From NCBI GenBank assembly GCA_030268105.1, contig BSDZ01000022.1, forward strand, positions 1,219,001 to 1,283,000: 64,000 nt of DNA, in the 5' to 3' direction. Below are positions 34,701 to 46,744 of this stretch, piece after piece (position 1 is the stretch's first letter; each line of letters opens with the position of its first letter). The DNA is from Volvox africanus. Taxonomy: Eukaryota > Chlorophyta > Chlorophyceae > Chlamydomonadales > Volvocaceae. Position numbers and translations under genes: made by a program. The notes under the pieces are model-generated. The model searched no databases. It was not told the origin of the DNA and saw only the letters and a program-made list of their open reading frames with translations.

Positions 34701-37700
34701 GGACGCGGCCCGAGGGGAAATATGGATGATAAGCTGAGGGGAGGGGCGGATGCGAAGATGCAAATTGACTACAACATACTTCTGCAGAGGTAGAACTGAA
34801 TATGCAGCAGCCAAGCGGAATGAAATGAAAAGCAACAAAACTTACAACGCCACCCCTTTTTTTTGAGGCACAGATGCACACGTGTATGTATAAATATTCA
34901 CATCTTTACGAGGACGCACATCCTATAGATTTCTCTTTTATCCCACCCCGCCTGCTTCTCCCCTGCACGACACCCCCACCTGCACGAAGAACTCGTTCGC
35001 ATCTGCCACGTCCGTCACCGTCACGGTCAGGACCTCCTGGCTACGACCACCAGCGGGGCGGGGCCCTGACGCCGCTGACGTCGATGCGGCGCTGCTGCCG
35101 GCTGCAGAGGCCGCAGCCGCAAAGCTGCCGGCGGCGGCGCTGCTGGCGGCGGCAGCCGTATGACCGTTACTGGCGCCAGCGGCGCTGGCGGTTGACGGTC
35201 TGCTGTCATCCCCCTCGTCGCCGGAGCCCTCGTCACGGTCCATCTCGGGTGTCCAGCTCTCCCAAATCTGTCGCCGCCGCAAAACGAGACGCCATGGACC
35301 AGGGGAAATAATAATACAAAAAAAGTCAATACATGCAATAAACCTTACACGTGAATCAAATGAATCAGACGATGCGGAGAAACCAAAACGGGGGATGTGG
35401 GAAGTTTACGGGAGGGGACGCCCTTCCTGGAGTACGGGTGCGAAGAGAAACAAAAGAAATGCCCGAACCGGAACACCACCAGAACTGCAAAGATGTGTGG
35501 ATGGGTGTCGCAGACGTGCAAGACGATGAATACATCTACAATACATTTAAACATACTACATTGGATGTAATTAGTTAAAATAGAAACCAAATGGTAAGGT
35601 GTCGTAGCCCCAAGGAGGGAATCCCCTGGCTCTGGTCCACATTACTCTCCCAAGCACCAACGCATGAGGGAGCATTCGTGTAGCCGGTGCACTCACTTTG
35701 AGCCGCTGCTCCTTAGCCGCCTGCTGCAACCGCACCATTTCCGAGCCATCCGGCAGCCGCGAAGGGTCCACATTGGGTTGCAGACGAGCCAGGCCTAGGG
35801 TGGGCCGGGTGAAAAGGAGCTCATCCAAACATGTCGAGCATACTCGTATCTCCCTCCCTTTCCCTCCATCTCGTTCCATCTCCCCCCCCCCACACACGTA
35901 TATATATATATATATACATTAGTTATACGCTACTTTGAAGCTCATAGTCCCATGACACATGGTTCCCCCTCATCGCCTTGCAGAATACCATCCTGTCACG
36001 CCTTCCCTCCCATCGACCTCACGCACCCAGCCCCCGTGTACCCCTGACAAAAACGGTACCGGCTAAACCGGTACAGATGGTTAGCGCCGTCCCATCCCGT
36101 CTCTCCGCTTCCTTACCTTTGCCAAGCAACGCGAGGGCAAGGTTAAACAGCCGCGACGCTGCCCCGCCGCCCTGCTGCTGCTGTTGCGGCACCAGCACCA
36201 CCGTGCCCAGGAAGGTGCCGCCGCGATCCATGGTGTCCACGGTCAGCTCGACGTCGCGCTGCATCATCACCTCGCGGGTGAAGGCGAAGGCCTCTTCCGC
36301 AAACGGCTCACCCTGCGAGCGGGATCGGGCGGGTCAGTGCTGGTTCGTGGGTCAAAGAAATCTATCCTTGCTGTTATGAAAGGCAAGTTACTAGCGATGG
36401 GGATAACCGACGATTAGAATCCACACAGACCACAGGAGGAAAGGAGGTATAAAAAGTTGCTGTTGGATGTGTGTAAGTCTGTGTAAGCCTGCGTAAGCGA
36501 AGATTTCAGACTTTTCAGGTTCGCAGTTCTCAGCAAGTATCACAATCCCAGTTGCCATGCAAATTGTACGATATATCCACCTGTACTGCAGGCTTGCCGT
36601 TCGCTGCAGGCTGGGGCCGGGATGGTGTCTTGATGCCCGACGGCGCGAAAACGATGGTGACTCCCTCTTTGGGTATGTGCACACGCAGGCGATGACCGCC
36701 CAAGACGTATTCAACCACACCGGTCATTTTGCCTGTGTGCGTCATGCGTGTGCAGGGGGGGGAGGGTGTTTGGTCCGGAGGAGACAAACAAGGCCGCGGG
36801 GCAAGTGTGGTGCAATCAGCACACAGACCTAGAGAGACCTAGAGAGACCAGGTAACAGGTGGCCACAAGAGACTGGGAGAGGGGGTGGAAAGTCGAATGA
36901 ATGAGATATGAAAAGGGGGAAAGGGGGGAAGTCGAGGCAGGGTCCGGAGGAAAAGGGAGGAGGGTTTTAATTGTTGATGTTTTTGAACGGATTTGGCAAT
37001 GTCAATCATATTCCTGTTTGGACAGCGCCACTGACTAACAAAAACCTGAGAATTTGCATCTCCACATATTCGCCTCTGAAACCGACACCCAGGACATGTG
37101 GCCCCTCACCCGCGCGCTGGAAGAAGGGCAGGTACTGCTTTGCTTTTGCCGCGGACCCCGGCGTGCTGACGTCATTCACCCTGTTGGCAGGAGGCTCCTT
37201 GGCGGAGTGCACACCGCGCTTGGAGGACTTGGCCAGCTCCTCGCAGGCCATTAACCTGAGTTGGGGGGGGGAACGAATTAACACAGGGGTGGGGGTTTGA
37301 GGGCTGGTGGTAAAGAAGCAGGAGCAGGAGTTCGTCAGGTTGTAGCAGTATGCAATGCAATAAGCTCCACACCCCACAGATCACACCTCACGGGGTGCAC
37401 GACACGCACCGTTCGTAAACGCAACTGCGTTCCTCGTCGGTACGATGCTTGATTACTGTTGCGAAGCCGCGAGCAACCACCTTCTCCGACACATTCTGCT
37501 TCTCCTCGCCCTGTGCCCAGGCGCAGGGGGGTGAAGGGATATTGGGTTAGCAAGGGCAGGTTGACACAGCCCCAACTTGGGGACGTCATGAAGGAGGGCA
37601 TCCGCAATGGAGGGCCTGAAGCAAAGCCCAACCTGCGCAACCGCCTAAACATTCCGTTGAATCTCCTTATTTCCCATAAGCACAAGCATACAGATACACA

Positions 37701-40700
37701 CGCGCGCGCGCATACAGATACGTACACATACTTCCATGCATAATACCGAAAACGGTGCTGGCCCGCAAACCCACCCTTTGCCCAACTGTCAAGCGCCCAC
37801 CTTTTCTGGAACCAGCTCCACGTTGCCAAACGCCATGGTCCGCTCGCCGTCGCCTGCCAGCATCATCTCGGCTGCAGTCACGGCAGCGGACACACCCGAA
37901 TTGAGACGGGCAGCACGCAGCACCGTAGTCACAAGCCAACGGTACAGAAATTGAAGAGCGTTCAAGAGTTGCGGTTAAGAGGGAATTACGGTACGTGCGC
38001 GACATCGACTTCGTCTACTGCACTGTACCTTGCGTATAAATTTGCCGAGACACAACAAAACATATGAAACAAACATATAAAACATAACCCAGCATAACAC
38101 AACAAATATGCATACCCCGCTCGCATGCAAACCCCATTACCCTCTCATACACGCACACTAATGGACTAATGCAACCGACATCACCACCGCCCCCCCCTCT
38201 CCCAGCCCCTCATCCTTCTCCCCTAGCCTGCCCCTCTTCCAGCCACCCACATGTCCCCTCCAGCCCACTCCCCCCATGCCCTTCCCCAGCACACGCACGC
38301 GCGCACCCGCAAGCCACCCTATCCCATCCCGATCACTGCTCTCCCCCGCATCCTGATTGCAGCCCCCTCGAGCAACTCACGTGTCAGCACTTTGCGGTTG
38401 TACTCCATCTTTACCTCGACAGACCGCCCGATGATGCTCTTGCGGAGGAACTCCTTGGCCTCAGACGCCCACGCCTCAGCGGGCCGGTCGCGGGCGGGAG
38501 GGCGCGGAGCGCGGATGCTGCCAAGGCAAAAAGATCGCCGGGGTTAAAGCGAGTATAGGGGGCATGGAGGTATTTCAGATATTGATTGGGGAAAAGCGCC
38601 ATTTGGTGAATCTTAATGCAGGAATGAGCGTGCCTTATTTCGCGCGCCGAAGGCACCCAAGGAGGACGTGGCAGCACTGGTGGAGGCGATGGCGTGAGCG
38701 CGTGAGCCCCACAGCATAGGGCTTCTTCGTGCATAGGTCGTACATGCGTACGCACGCACATACATGTGCACTTCCAAATATATGCATGGAAAGAAGCATC
38801 AAATTGTAGAGATTTAGACAGCAGCTGTCAGACAGTACGAATACTTATATACGACATCATCGCGTCGGTCATATAGTTAAAATTGGTTTTTTGTTTTTGA
38901 CATCACCCAGCCGTCTGTCATCAGCCATCATCGCGCGCGCTGCAATAGGAGACATTTCTTTGCCGCATTCCCCGCCACCACGACCGCCACCACCGCCACT
39001 TTCTGGTGCTCGCAGCTTCCAAAGACGTCCGGACTTCTCTTCCTTCCCTTGCTTCGCCCAGCCGCCTGTCCAATGGTACAGCATAGCACAGCACAAAACC
39101 CTAACACGCACCTGGAGAGGTTGACGCGACGCTCCGCTCCGTTGGCCGCGTCCTTTATGACCAGGCAGTCGCCGCTAACTACCTCAATCACCTGTATGGG
39201 AGGGCGTAAAGCAGTGGATCGCGAGAAATTCGCTCTTAACATCATGCCAACATGACACTTTATAACTCATCTAAAGAAAAAGGATTTCAAGAAAAAGACC
39301 AAGTTACCGGTCAAAACCATAATACCCACTTTTCCAGTAAAGTTGTCGGACAACTTGGTCTGGTTAGTGGGTGCGGGCACATAGTTGGTCCAAATTGCCT
39401 TCCGCTCCGCCTTTGCCGCCTTCTCAACATCGCGAAGACGAAGCGCCACGGAACTCGCCATAAGCCCCAGCGACCACTCCACGCACTGCGCGAATGAACG
39501 AGCAGGCGAAAGGGCGACGGAGGAGGGCAGAATACGAGTGGTTCGAATACGCGTATTGCAGACGCGCAAAGGAAGCAAACTACAACCAGACGGTTAGGAA
39601 TAACCAAAATACCGAAACAGACGAGGGCAAGGGCAGATGGCGGTTGGTAGTTACGTTCGGTGCCCTTCTCACAGAGAGCTCTACATGTGTACTAATTGGG
39701 CACAAGTGAGGAAGGACCGGCGTGTATGTGTTGTATTGAATGTTTATACAACCAAATAGTGAGAAATACAGAACAAGATGAAGACCGGGTGATGATCGTA
39801 ATGGTAATCGTAGACTTTAACCAATCCCCCAAATAGAAAAACAAAATAAGATAAAGTCGATTGAGACGAAGCGTGCAGAACGTGATAGCAGTCAAACAGC
39901 AACTTCAAAAACAACACGCGCTCGCCCAATCCCACGCGGCATTTCCTGCCGCCCTTTTCTGGCAAGTAGAAGCCACCCTTTCCTCACATATAAAACCTTA
40001 CAACTTTCAAATCCAAATACCTAGCCAAAATCCGATGAATAATGAACAGGGATCCCTTGCACAACAAATCTGCGGTTTAGGATGTAATCCTCATATCTCT
40101 ATCCTTGTACCCCCCCCCACCTTGGCCAGTCCCTGCTTGAGCAGCTGCTCCGCTAGGTGCTCCTGCTCCTCAGGGGCTGGGGCCGCCGGCGCCGCACCGC
40201 CAGGGAGCACCGCCGGTGCTTTAAAGAGCACCGTACCAAACAGATTGCCGTACTTATCCACGCCCTCTAGCACCAGCTTCACGTCGCGGTTGAGCACGCG
40301 TGCCTCGGTGAAGGCCTTCGCCTCACGAGCAAAGGGCTCCGCGGCACTGCTGGCTGCGATGGACGCCGCTGTTGGCGCAGCCACCACTGCCGGCGCCGGC
40401 ACCACTGCGCCGGCGTCCTCGCTCGCTGGAGCCGCTTCAGCGACCGCCTACTGGATTGCAAACCAACAGGCCGGAGTCAACCGAATCTACAAGACTTTTG
40501 CAATACGAATGTAGAAGGTGGTCGGTAAGTCCTCCGATCCGGCAAAACCACCACAAGAAAACTATGTACTACTACTGCTACCATCACCAAGACCGCAGCC
40601 CGACTGCAGTCCAGTAAAAACAGGCTGCATATGAGCCGTATCGCCCCTTCATCAGCTCAAACGAGGGCACAACGCATTCGCCCTGGCTGCCGTTTACAAT

Positions 40701-42553
40701 CTGGCGGTGACTCTTGCACTTCTCTGAAACCCCAGAATCAGCACCACTACCCCACTTACCCACCAGCTCCAAGGCCCATTCCACAAGCCCTCTCCCACAG
40801 CCCTTAAGCAGCCCTGAGGGCTGGCAGCACCTACTAGCCTACTTGGCAAGCGTGGTCTCCATCCCGTGTCCCGGACCGACCACAGCCGCACCTTGCGGCC
40901 CATGGACGGGCACTGCACTCCTGCCAGGTTGACCACCAGGGAGACAGAGCCCGTGGGCAGCAACGTGATGCGCATGGAGCTGCCGCCCAACACGGCCTCC
41001 ACGACTGCGTCCACCATGCCGCCCTTGCCCACGCGGCTAAGCAGCGCATTCGCAGCGTCATCCTCCTGGGTGTCAGGGAGAGGAAGGCGAGAAAACGATC
41101 GAGAAGGTTACTAGGGAAGGAATACATATAAATACAGAAGCAGAACAAAGCAGATACACAGCAGAACGTGGCAGCCACTACCTGAAGGTAAAAGTCTTGA
41201 GTACAAGCTCCCGCCGCCCCCCAGCATCAATACCTTCGACCACGCCGTTAGTCCGCCACCCACCTGTCCAACCGTCTCACGGACAGCCCGGGCAGTCCGC
41301 TGCGGGTCCTTGCTCCACAGCCCCAGGCCTGCGGATTGCGCCGCCTCCTGAGCGCGCGTCAGCTCCTCTAGGTATGGGCTCTGCTCCTTGCCGACTCGGA
41401 TCTGCAGCATGGGTTGAACTTTCAAAGAGGTCCCGTCCGTGAGATAACTGAGCCCGAGGAAACCCGACTTGGCTTATACCGCGCAAGGAGGACGGCTTCA
41501 GAAGGCCCCCAAACCTCAATTACCTTCGCCCAGCCGTTTGCGACCACTGCGATGGCCACGTTGTCCTGTTGGTTCAAAAACACGGACCCAAATTCTCGAT
41601 TGCCGATGGCCTCCACTACGTAGTCCACGCGAAACACGCAGGGCTGCCCAAGGGTTGGAACGGAGGGGGAAAGATGGGAGTAGTGATTTGGATTTGGGAA
41701 TCGAAGGCCCAAACGGTCCGACCCAGGTTTTTTCAATCTGGGTTCTTAATACAACCTCGATCGCCTGGGTGCGAAGACCTATGAAGAACCTTAATAAAGA
41801 GATGAGAATGGTGGTGTTCTCATGCGAGGGTGATCTCAACAACCAGCGAAGGGCAAGGAGATGGTTGCCACTCGCCCGCACACGCCTATCCTGTATAAGG
41901 AATGCGCTATGCAGGGGCGGGGTGTCCATGGCGGGAATGTACGGGGAGTTTTAACTCATCCATAGATACCCCGGACAGGAAGATGTGTCCGTGCCGGCAT
42001 TCCGGTTGCTTGCCTGTCCCGTGCAAAGAGACCAGGACAGGAGCATACGCCGGTCGGCTCGAGAAAGCACAACGCTCGCCCAGAGTTACATGCTTCAACC
42101 AATAAGAAGGCCTTTCCAATGTCTGAAATTGGGATGTGCGTCCGAAAAGCCACTGTCAAATCGCATGATTCGGAACAGGGTGTCCATGCTTGCGCACCTG
42201 GCCGATACACTTCTTGCGCAGGAATTCACGGGAATCCCAGGCAAAAGGTTCATCCTTGCTGCTGCCATCGCGCTTGCCCTGCAAGGTCAGCGTGCAACGA
42301 ACTTGTTTTCAGATCAAAGTGTGCCGTGCGAGATGTGTCAAATAACTCCAACTTGGTCAACCAGAATATCAATCTATAGAATTTGATGCCTAGATTGGTC
42401 AAAACATTTGCTCACCAGCTTCGGTGCGATAAGAGACGCAAGGGTAATTCGCTTCTCCGGGGCCGGGCCTGGACCCTTGGTGGTGCCCGCAATCACCAAA
42501 GTATCACCAGATACAACCTCTTTCACAACGCCGCGTAACCAGCCAGTCGCCAT
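31778..42553 (-). CDS. TSN: Tudor staphylococcal nuclease (TSN/SND1 family), complete, 22 exons
   Basis: Exons: 42553-42416, 42278-42198, 41643-41524, 41401-41264, 41065-40892, 40447-40121, 39485-39330, 39191-39112, 38517-38381, 37871-37801, 37510-37410, 37255-37110, 36732-36581, 36312-36117, 35794-35697, 35267-34980, 34545-34432, 34051-33935, 33614-33453, 33184-33067, 32535-32471, 31918-31778. Every junction is in phase and the sum is 1,039 codons plus TGA (family about 910-1,000). Start: MATGWLRGVVKEVVSGDTLV. SN1 spans about residues 5-160, SN2 160-330 (LAGVQCPSMGRK), SN3 about 379-560 (VNLSSIRAPRPP, then KEFLRKSIIGRSVEVKMEYN), SN4 560-705 (GVVEYVLGGHRLRVHIPKEG), then an Ala/Gly-rich insert (about 715-775), the Tudor domain (CWYRAYV, MYFIDYGNRE) inserted in a split SN5, and an acidic/Gly-Arg tail ending GGRR. 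TSN is a cytoplasmic RNA-binding scaffold and nuclease linked to RISC, stress granules and decay of edited double-stranded RNA. The Gly-Arg tail and Ala-rich insert are the unusual parts. Confidence 0.95.
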
Positions 42554-45036
42554 TCTGACCCGTATTGGGTTGCGCCCTCAAGCCCTGGAGGCAGATCACC
42601 TTCTAATGGTTAGCCGGCACTGTACACGATACCGAAATACAGATTGCTCTGGTCTGCTTAAAATCCACAGTATATTGATAAACAAATAACTTAACAAGCG
42701 CATTCTTCAATTGATAGCAAATGGGGGCAACTGCTGTACGGAGGACAGGGACACGACAGCACGCTGCAGCGCCAGAATGCAGAAAGTCCTTGGAAATAGT
42801 GAAGACCGTGCTCACGGCTATGGAGCTAAGATACTGCAAACCCTAAAAGCCAAGGTATGCGCAATGTAGCATTAAGAAAACTGGTGGAGGCTGGCCAAAA
42901 GGCTGGTATTTTAATAGGCATACTGGTATGCAATTGATAAATATAACAGGCAATTTCCTCCTCGGAATACCCATCGCCCCGACAGTAAAACTGTAACAAC
43001 GACTGCAACCCACTTCTAGGATGTAGGAGGCCTTGGATGTCTGGAGCTCGGAGTTCGAGACAAGTCTCAAATCGTAACCGACACTGTTTGCTTTCATATT
43101 ATTATCTCGTGTAACTCCAATAGTGGTCCCGTTTCCCGTTCCCGGTTAATCCCTACCCGTGCACCGACGGGAAGTCCACCAGTCCCCAGACCTAACGAGT
43201 ATAATTGTGTCATGTTTTTCTACTATTTTTACATAATTTGATGTCGCTTATTTGATTCGAACGTCCAATCAACTTCCACCCGTCCATGTCGATTTGGAAT
43301 GCGCAACCGGATAGACATTCGCCGCACAAAACCACATTCCCAACTGGTATTAAAATTTTGCGTAACATTTTGTTTACACATATATATGTTATTGTATTAC
43401 CGGAACAAGTTGCGGATGCGACGTAGCCCTGTTCCGTGGCCGCCCGCCGTCTTATTCAAAGCTCGATTCCCGATCAACACAAAGAGACCCGAAAGGAATC
43501 ATCGCAGGAGAATGTTACATCTCTTTCCGTGTGTCTTGTTGTTGAACCTGTCCCATTCATGGCTCTGCCAATGCGCGAGCCTAAATACCTTGACTTCTAC
43601 TAATCAATTCGTCTGGGATGATCGGGGATGTTTAATCTGCGCCCGGGGTCGCAGCCTCGACTTACAAACAACACAAGCCAAGAGACAAAACATCTCTACC
43701 CTACGGAAATCTCAAACTAAGGAAGGGGGAAACTGGTGTACAGCCCATACCCGATCGATGCTGGTCCGACCCTGCTGTACAAAACTACCTCACGCGAGCT
43801 GCTGCTCCAAGCCCGCGCGAATACATCCCCCAGCCTGGAGAGACCTCTAAAACGCTAACCTGACGATAACCTTACCAGAACCGGAAGACAACGCAAGGTT
43901 GGAGGGAGGGAGGGAAACGAATTAAACCAGTTTAGAGATCCACGCCGAAGCACTTGTACCGACCAGCAAGGGGCACACACACCCTTACACAGCCTCACTT
44001 AAGGAAGCAGCACACACACCCAATTAAGGATTTCCTCACACAGCCTCACTTAAGACCGGGTCTGTCCGAGGAACGCCTGCCGGAGCATTGAGCCAGGTTA
44101 CGGTGTATATGGGAGCACGCACCGCACGGTGTCACGACATAGTGCCGTCCCTTACACACATATAGTGCCGTAATTGACCGTGTGCAAAATACATCGTTAT
44201 CCATGTATGAGATATATTGAATCCCCCCTCCCCCCCTCCCCCCACATTTGCATGGATTGGCACATGCGTGGATCTTGCAAACGGCACAGATGTTAAAATA
44301 TACCACAAATAGCAAATGACCAGAAAGCTCGAGTTTCTCGCCCGTCAGTGACACAAGCAGGCGAGCACAGAGCAGGAAGACACTCTCTTGCAGCTAGCGC
44401 CCCTAATCCCCACCCCGTCTCCCGACAGGCCGACAGGATACGCATGGTATGAACTGCCACAACAACAGCCACAAACAAGCACGCATTCGGCGCCTGCGAG
44501 GGCCCTATGCGTGCCTATCGATAACGCAAGCGGCAAGCCCCAGCTGCATGCGTAGCTGCCCTGCCTTCAATAACACCCATCAGTCGCGTTTGCTATATAT
44601 TCCAGCATGTTTGCAATAAAGAATATACTTGCAATAATGCAGTAAACTGACATTTACTTTGCGAAGTAATTTTTTTATGAAGGATAAGACGTTCATGCTC
44701 AATAACGACTGTGTCGGTTCCCAGCCGCCGTGAAGCCGGTGGATGACCCCACTACGTCCAATAAGTCCCCCTTTCTTTCTTCCTTCTTTTTGATTGCTCC
44801 CCACGTGATCTCCCATTTCCATTCATATGCACCCCATCACTTCTAAGTCACTCCACGACAACTCGAGCAGCTCGAGCCCTTCCCGCATCGTACATACACA
44901 CCGACTGAGAGCGGGTTCTACCCCGACTGAGAGCGGGCCAAAGACCCTAAAGTTAAGGGCAGGGTGCCCCCATGTCGATGGACGGTGACGACCCCAATTA
45001 AAGTGACCTGCGAGCTGACCAGTAGCGGAGTTGACG
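42554..45036. other. Intergenic region upstream of TSN
   Basis: No conserved coding region is recognised. The first few hundred bases should include the TSN promoter and 5' UTR, but no convincing TATA box is seen. A 17-base string (ACACAGCCTCACTTAAG) occurs twice at 43987 and 44037. The 183-codon frame at 43299-43850 shows no motif. Confidence 0.5.
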
Positions 45037-45213
45037 CCTTAGTTGATTCGGCAGATTCCGCTGGATGCTGGTGGTGGGTGCTGAACCTGGGAAAACCACT
45101 GATTTCGGAGAAGTCGGCATGGGAGACTGGATGAGGGTGCCCCGAAACACCGGGTAAGGTAGGGACTGCCAGGTTAGTGGCCACGGGTGATGTACCCCCC
45201 TATCCTACACACA
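45037..45213 (+). repeat. ~176 bp dispersed repeat, copy B
   Basis: Near-identical to 25624-25799 in the kinase intron, in the same orientation about 19.4 kb away. Outside the shared block the flanks differ, so this is a dispersed element and not a large segmental duplication. It abuts the 3' side of the SPRY-like exon on the minus strand. Confidence 0.92.
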
Positions 45214-45246
45214 TACACACGTATGCATACACCACCTCCCACACAC

Positions 45247-45446
45247 CCGCGGGTGGCAACGCAGGCAGCGCGGCACTGAACGACCGCCCAAGCCGCCCAT
45301 GGTGCAGCTCCAGCCGCCGAGCCGTCAGGTCCAAACCGAGTATTAACACATCGCCATCTTCAAAGAACGAACCGCTTTCTCTGCCGCCTCCGCCTCCGGT
45401 GCCTCCACTCCCGCCGCCGCCATTGAAATTGCTGACGCGGCCGTGG
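45247..45446 (-). CDS. Putative exon with SPRY-like segment, gene unidentified
   Basis: Bounded by a CTGCAG acceptor and a GTGTGT donor on the minus strand. It translates as a Gly-rich stretch followed by SFFEDGDVLILGLDLTARRL and ELHHGRLGRSFSAALPALPP. The GDVL-x-GLDL...LGRSFSAALP pattern resembles the later strands of a SPRY/B30.2 domain (GDxIGxGxD...NGxxLGxAF). SPRY domains bind peptides in scaffolding or ubiquitin-ligase proteins. No partner exons could be joined in phase with certainty, so this may be a fragment. A chance Gly/Leu-rich frame is the alternative. Confidence 0.35.
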
Positions 45447-45583
45447 CTGCAGCCTCCGGTGCAGGCTTAGAATCTCAGGAAGGATGACGGCTCGGGCGGG
45501 CCTTGCCGCTCCAGATCAACCCGGGTAATGGCGGCCCCAGCGAAACCGCCGTCGCTGTGGCATTTGGCCAGGCCAGCGATATA

Positions 45584-46660
45584 TCAGCTGAAGAAGTATA
45601 TCAGAGGCAGGTATAGAGAGGCACGACCACAGCCGCATCCCGCAGCCGCAGCAGCGGCCGCTGCTGCGGCGACAGCGAAGTCCTTGACTGTGCAGGCGTT
45701 AACAACATTCCCATGTCCGGCCGACGGCAAGGTGGCGGCTAATAAGGGAAGCAGACCTGACCATGAGGCCGCTGCCGCTAACGTAATTACCGGTATTGCC
45801 GAGCTGCAGCCAGGGGGGGAATTGGAGGCTGGACTCATGGCGTCAGCCCTAGCTATTGTAGGGTACGGGCGCGTATGGCTCTTCCGTCCGCCCTCCTCCA
45901 AGTGCTCTCGGAGCACTCCCATGCAGGTATCAGGTCTGCAGGCGGCATGCGCCACAGCAACACCGCCGCCATGGCAGCTGTCGCCGCCGCTACTGCTGCT
46001 GTAGTAGCTGCTGTTCATATGTAAGTGGGACTTCCATGACAGCTTTGGGTGCAGCAGACTTAGCGCCGGAGCTGCTGCCACCGGCTGTCCTCGGCCAAGG
46101 CAACGGCGGCCGCTAACGATCAACGCCATGGCGGTGGTCAGCGGTGCCGAGGCATGCGTATAGTCGTGGGATGGCAGCCACAGCCTGTGCCCGTTCAGAA
46201 GCAGGGCCGCAGGACGTGAACGGTAACTGAACAGAGGCGCCGCGTCGTGGCGAGCAAGTAGTCACGACAGATCCAAGCAATGCCTGTGCGGTAAGGGGCC
46301 GTACATCTCAGCCACAAGGCCCAGGTAGTCCAACAGTGCATCCATCTCCGCCTCAAGTCGTGGCGAAAGCGTTAGAAACGGTGGTCCGCGAAGGTTGTGA
46401 TGGGGGTACGAGTGCTGTACGACAGGTGCCGTATGGGCTCGAGGAAGGTTGGTTGGCAGGCGCTTTTGAGGTGGTTTTGGAGCTGCATACGGATGGCTGT
46501 GTAGGTCATGAGGCATTATTGGGTATGCAGTCTTCCACACCACAAACGCGGTCTTTGGATACGGCCATAGTGATGCCGTCAGAATTAGAGGCCTTCTGTG
46601 TAACGGTGATGTGTTCAACGACGCACCCACGACCATCAAGGCTGGTAGTGAACCTGCCAA
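45584..46660 (-). pseudogene. Possible degraded coding region next to the satellite
   Basis: Two minus-strand frames, 46660-46262 and 46261-45584, are in the same register and separated by a single TGA (46262-46264). The flanking residues (MYGPLPHRHCLDLS before, LLARHDAAPLFSYRSRPAAL and NGHRLWLPSHDY after) read like one continuous protein, as if a CGA arginine codon had mutated to TGA. The later part becomes Ala-rich. I do not recognise the family. It might belong with the SPRY-like exon at 45247-45446, further downstream on the same strand. Its upstream end is cut by the satellite array. Confidence 0.3.
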
Positions 46661-46744
46661 GATGGCTGTTGCTGCTGCGGGCGCTGGTGCTTTGCCATGA
46701 AAACATGGGAACCGGTCAAGCTGCTGCTTCCTCTGCTGCAGACG

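Noticed and set aside
43299..43850. 183-codon plus-strand open frame
   Set aside because: No recognisable motif, no hydrophobic core pattern or splice support; treated as a chance frame.
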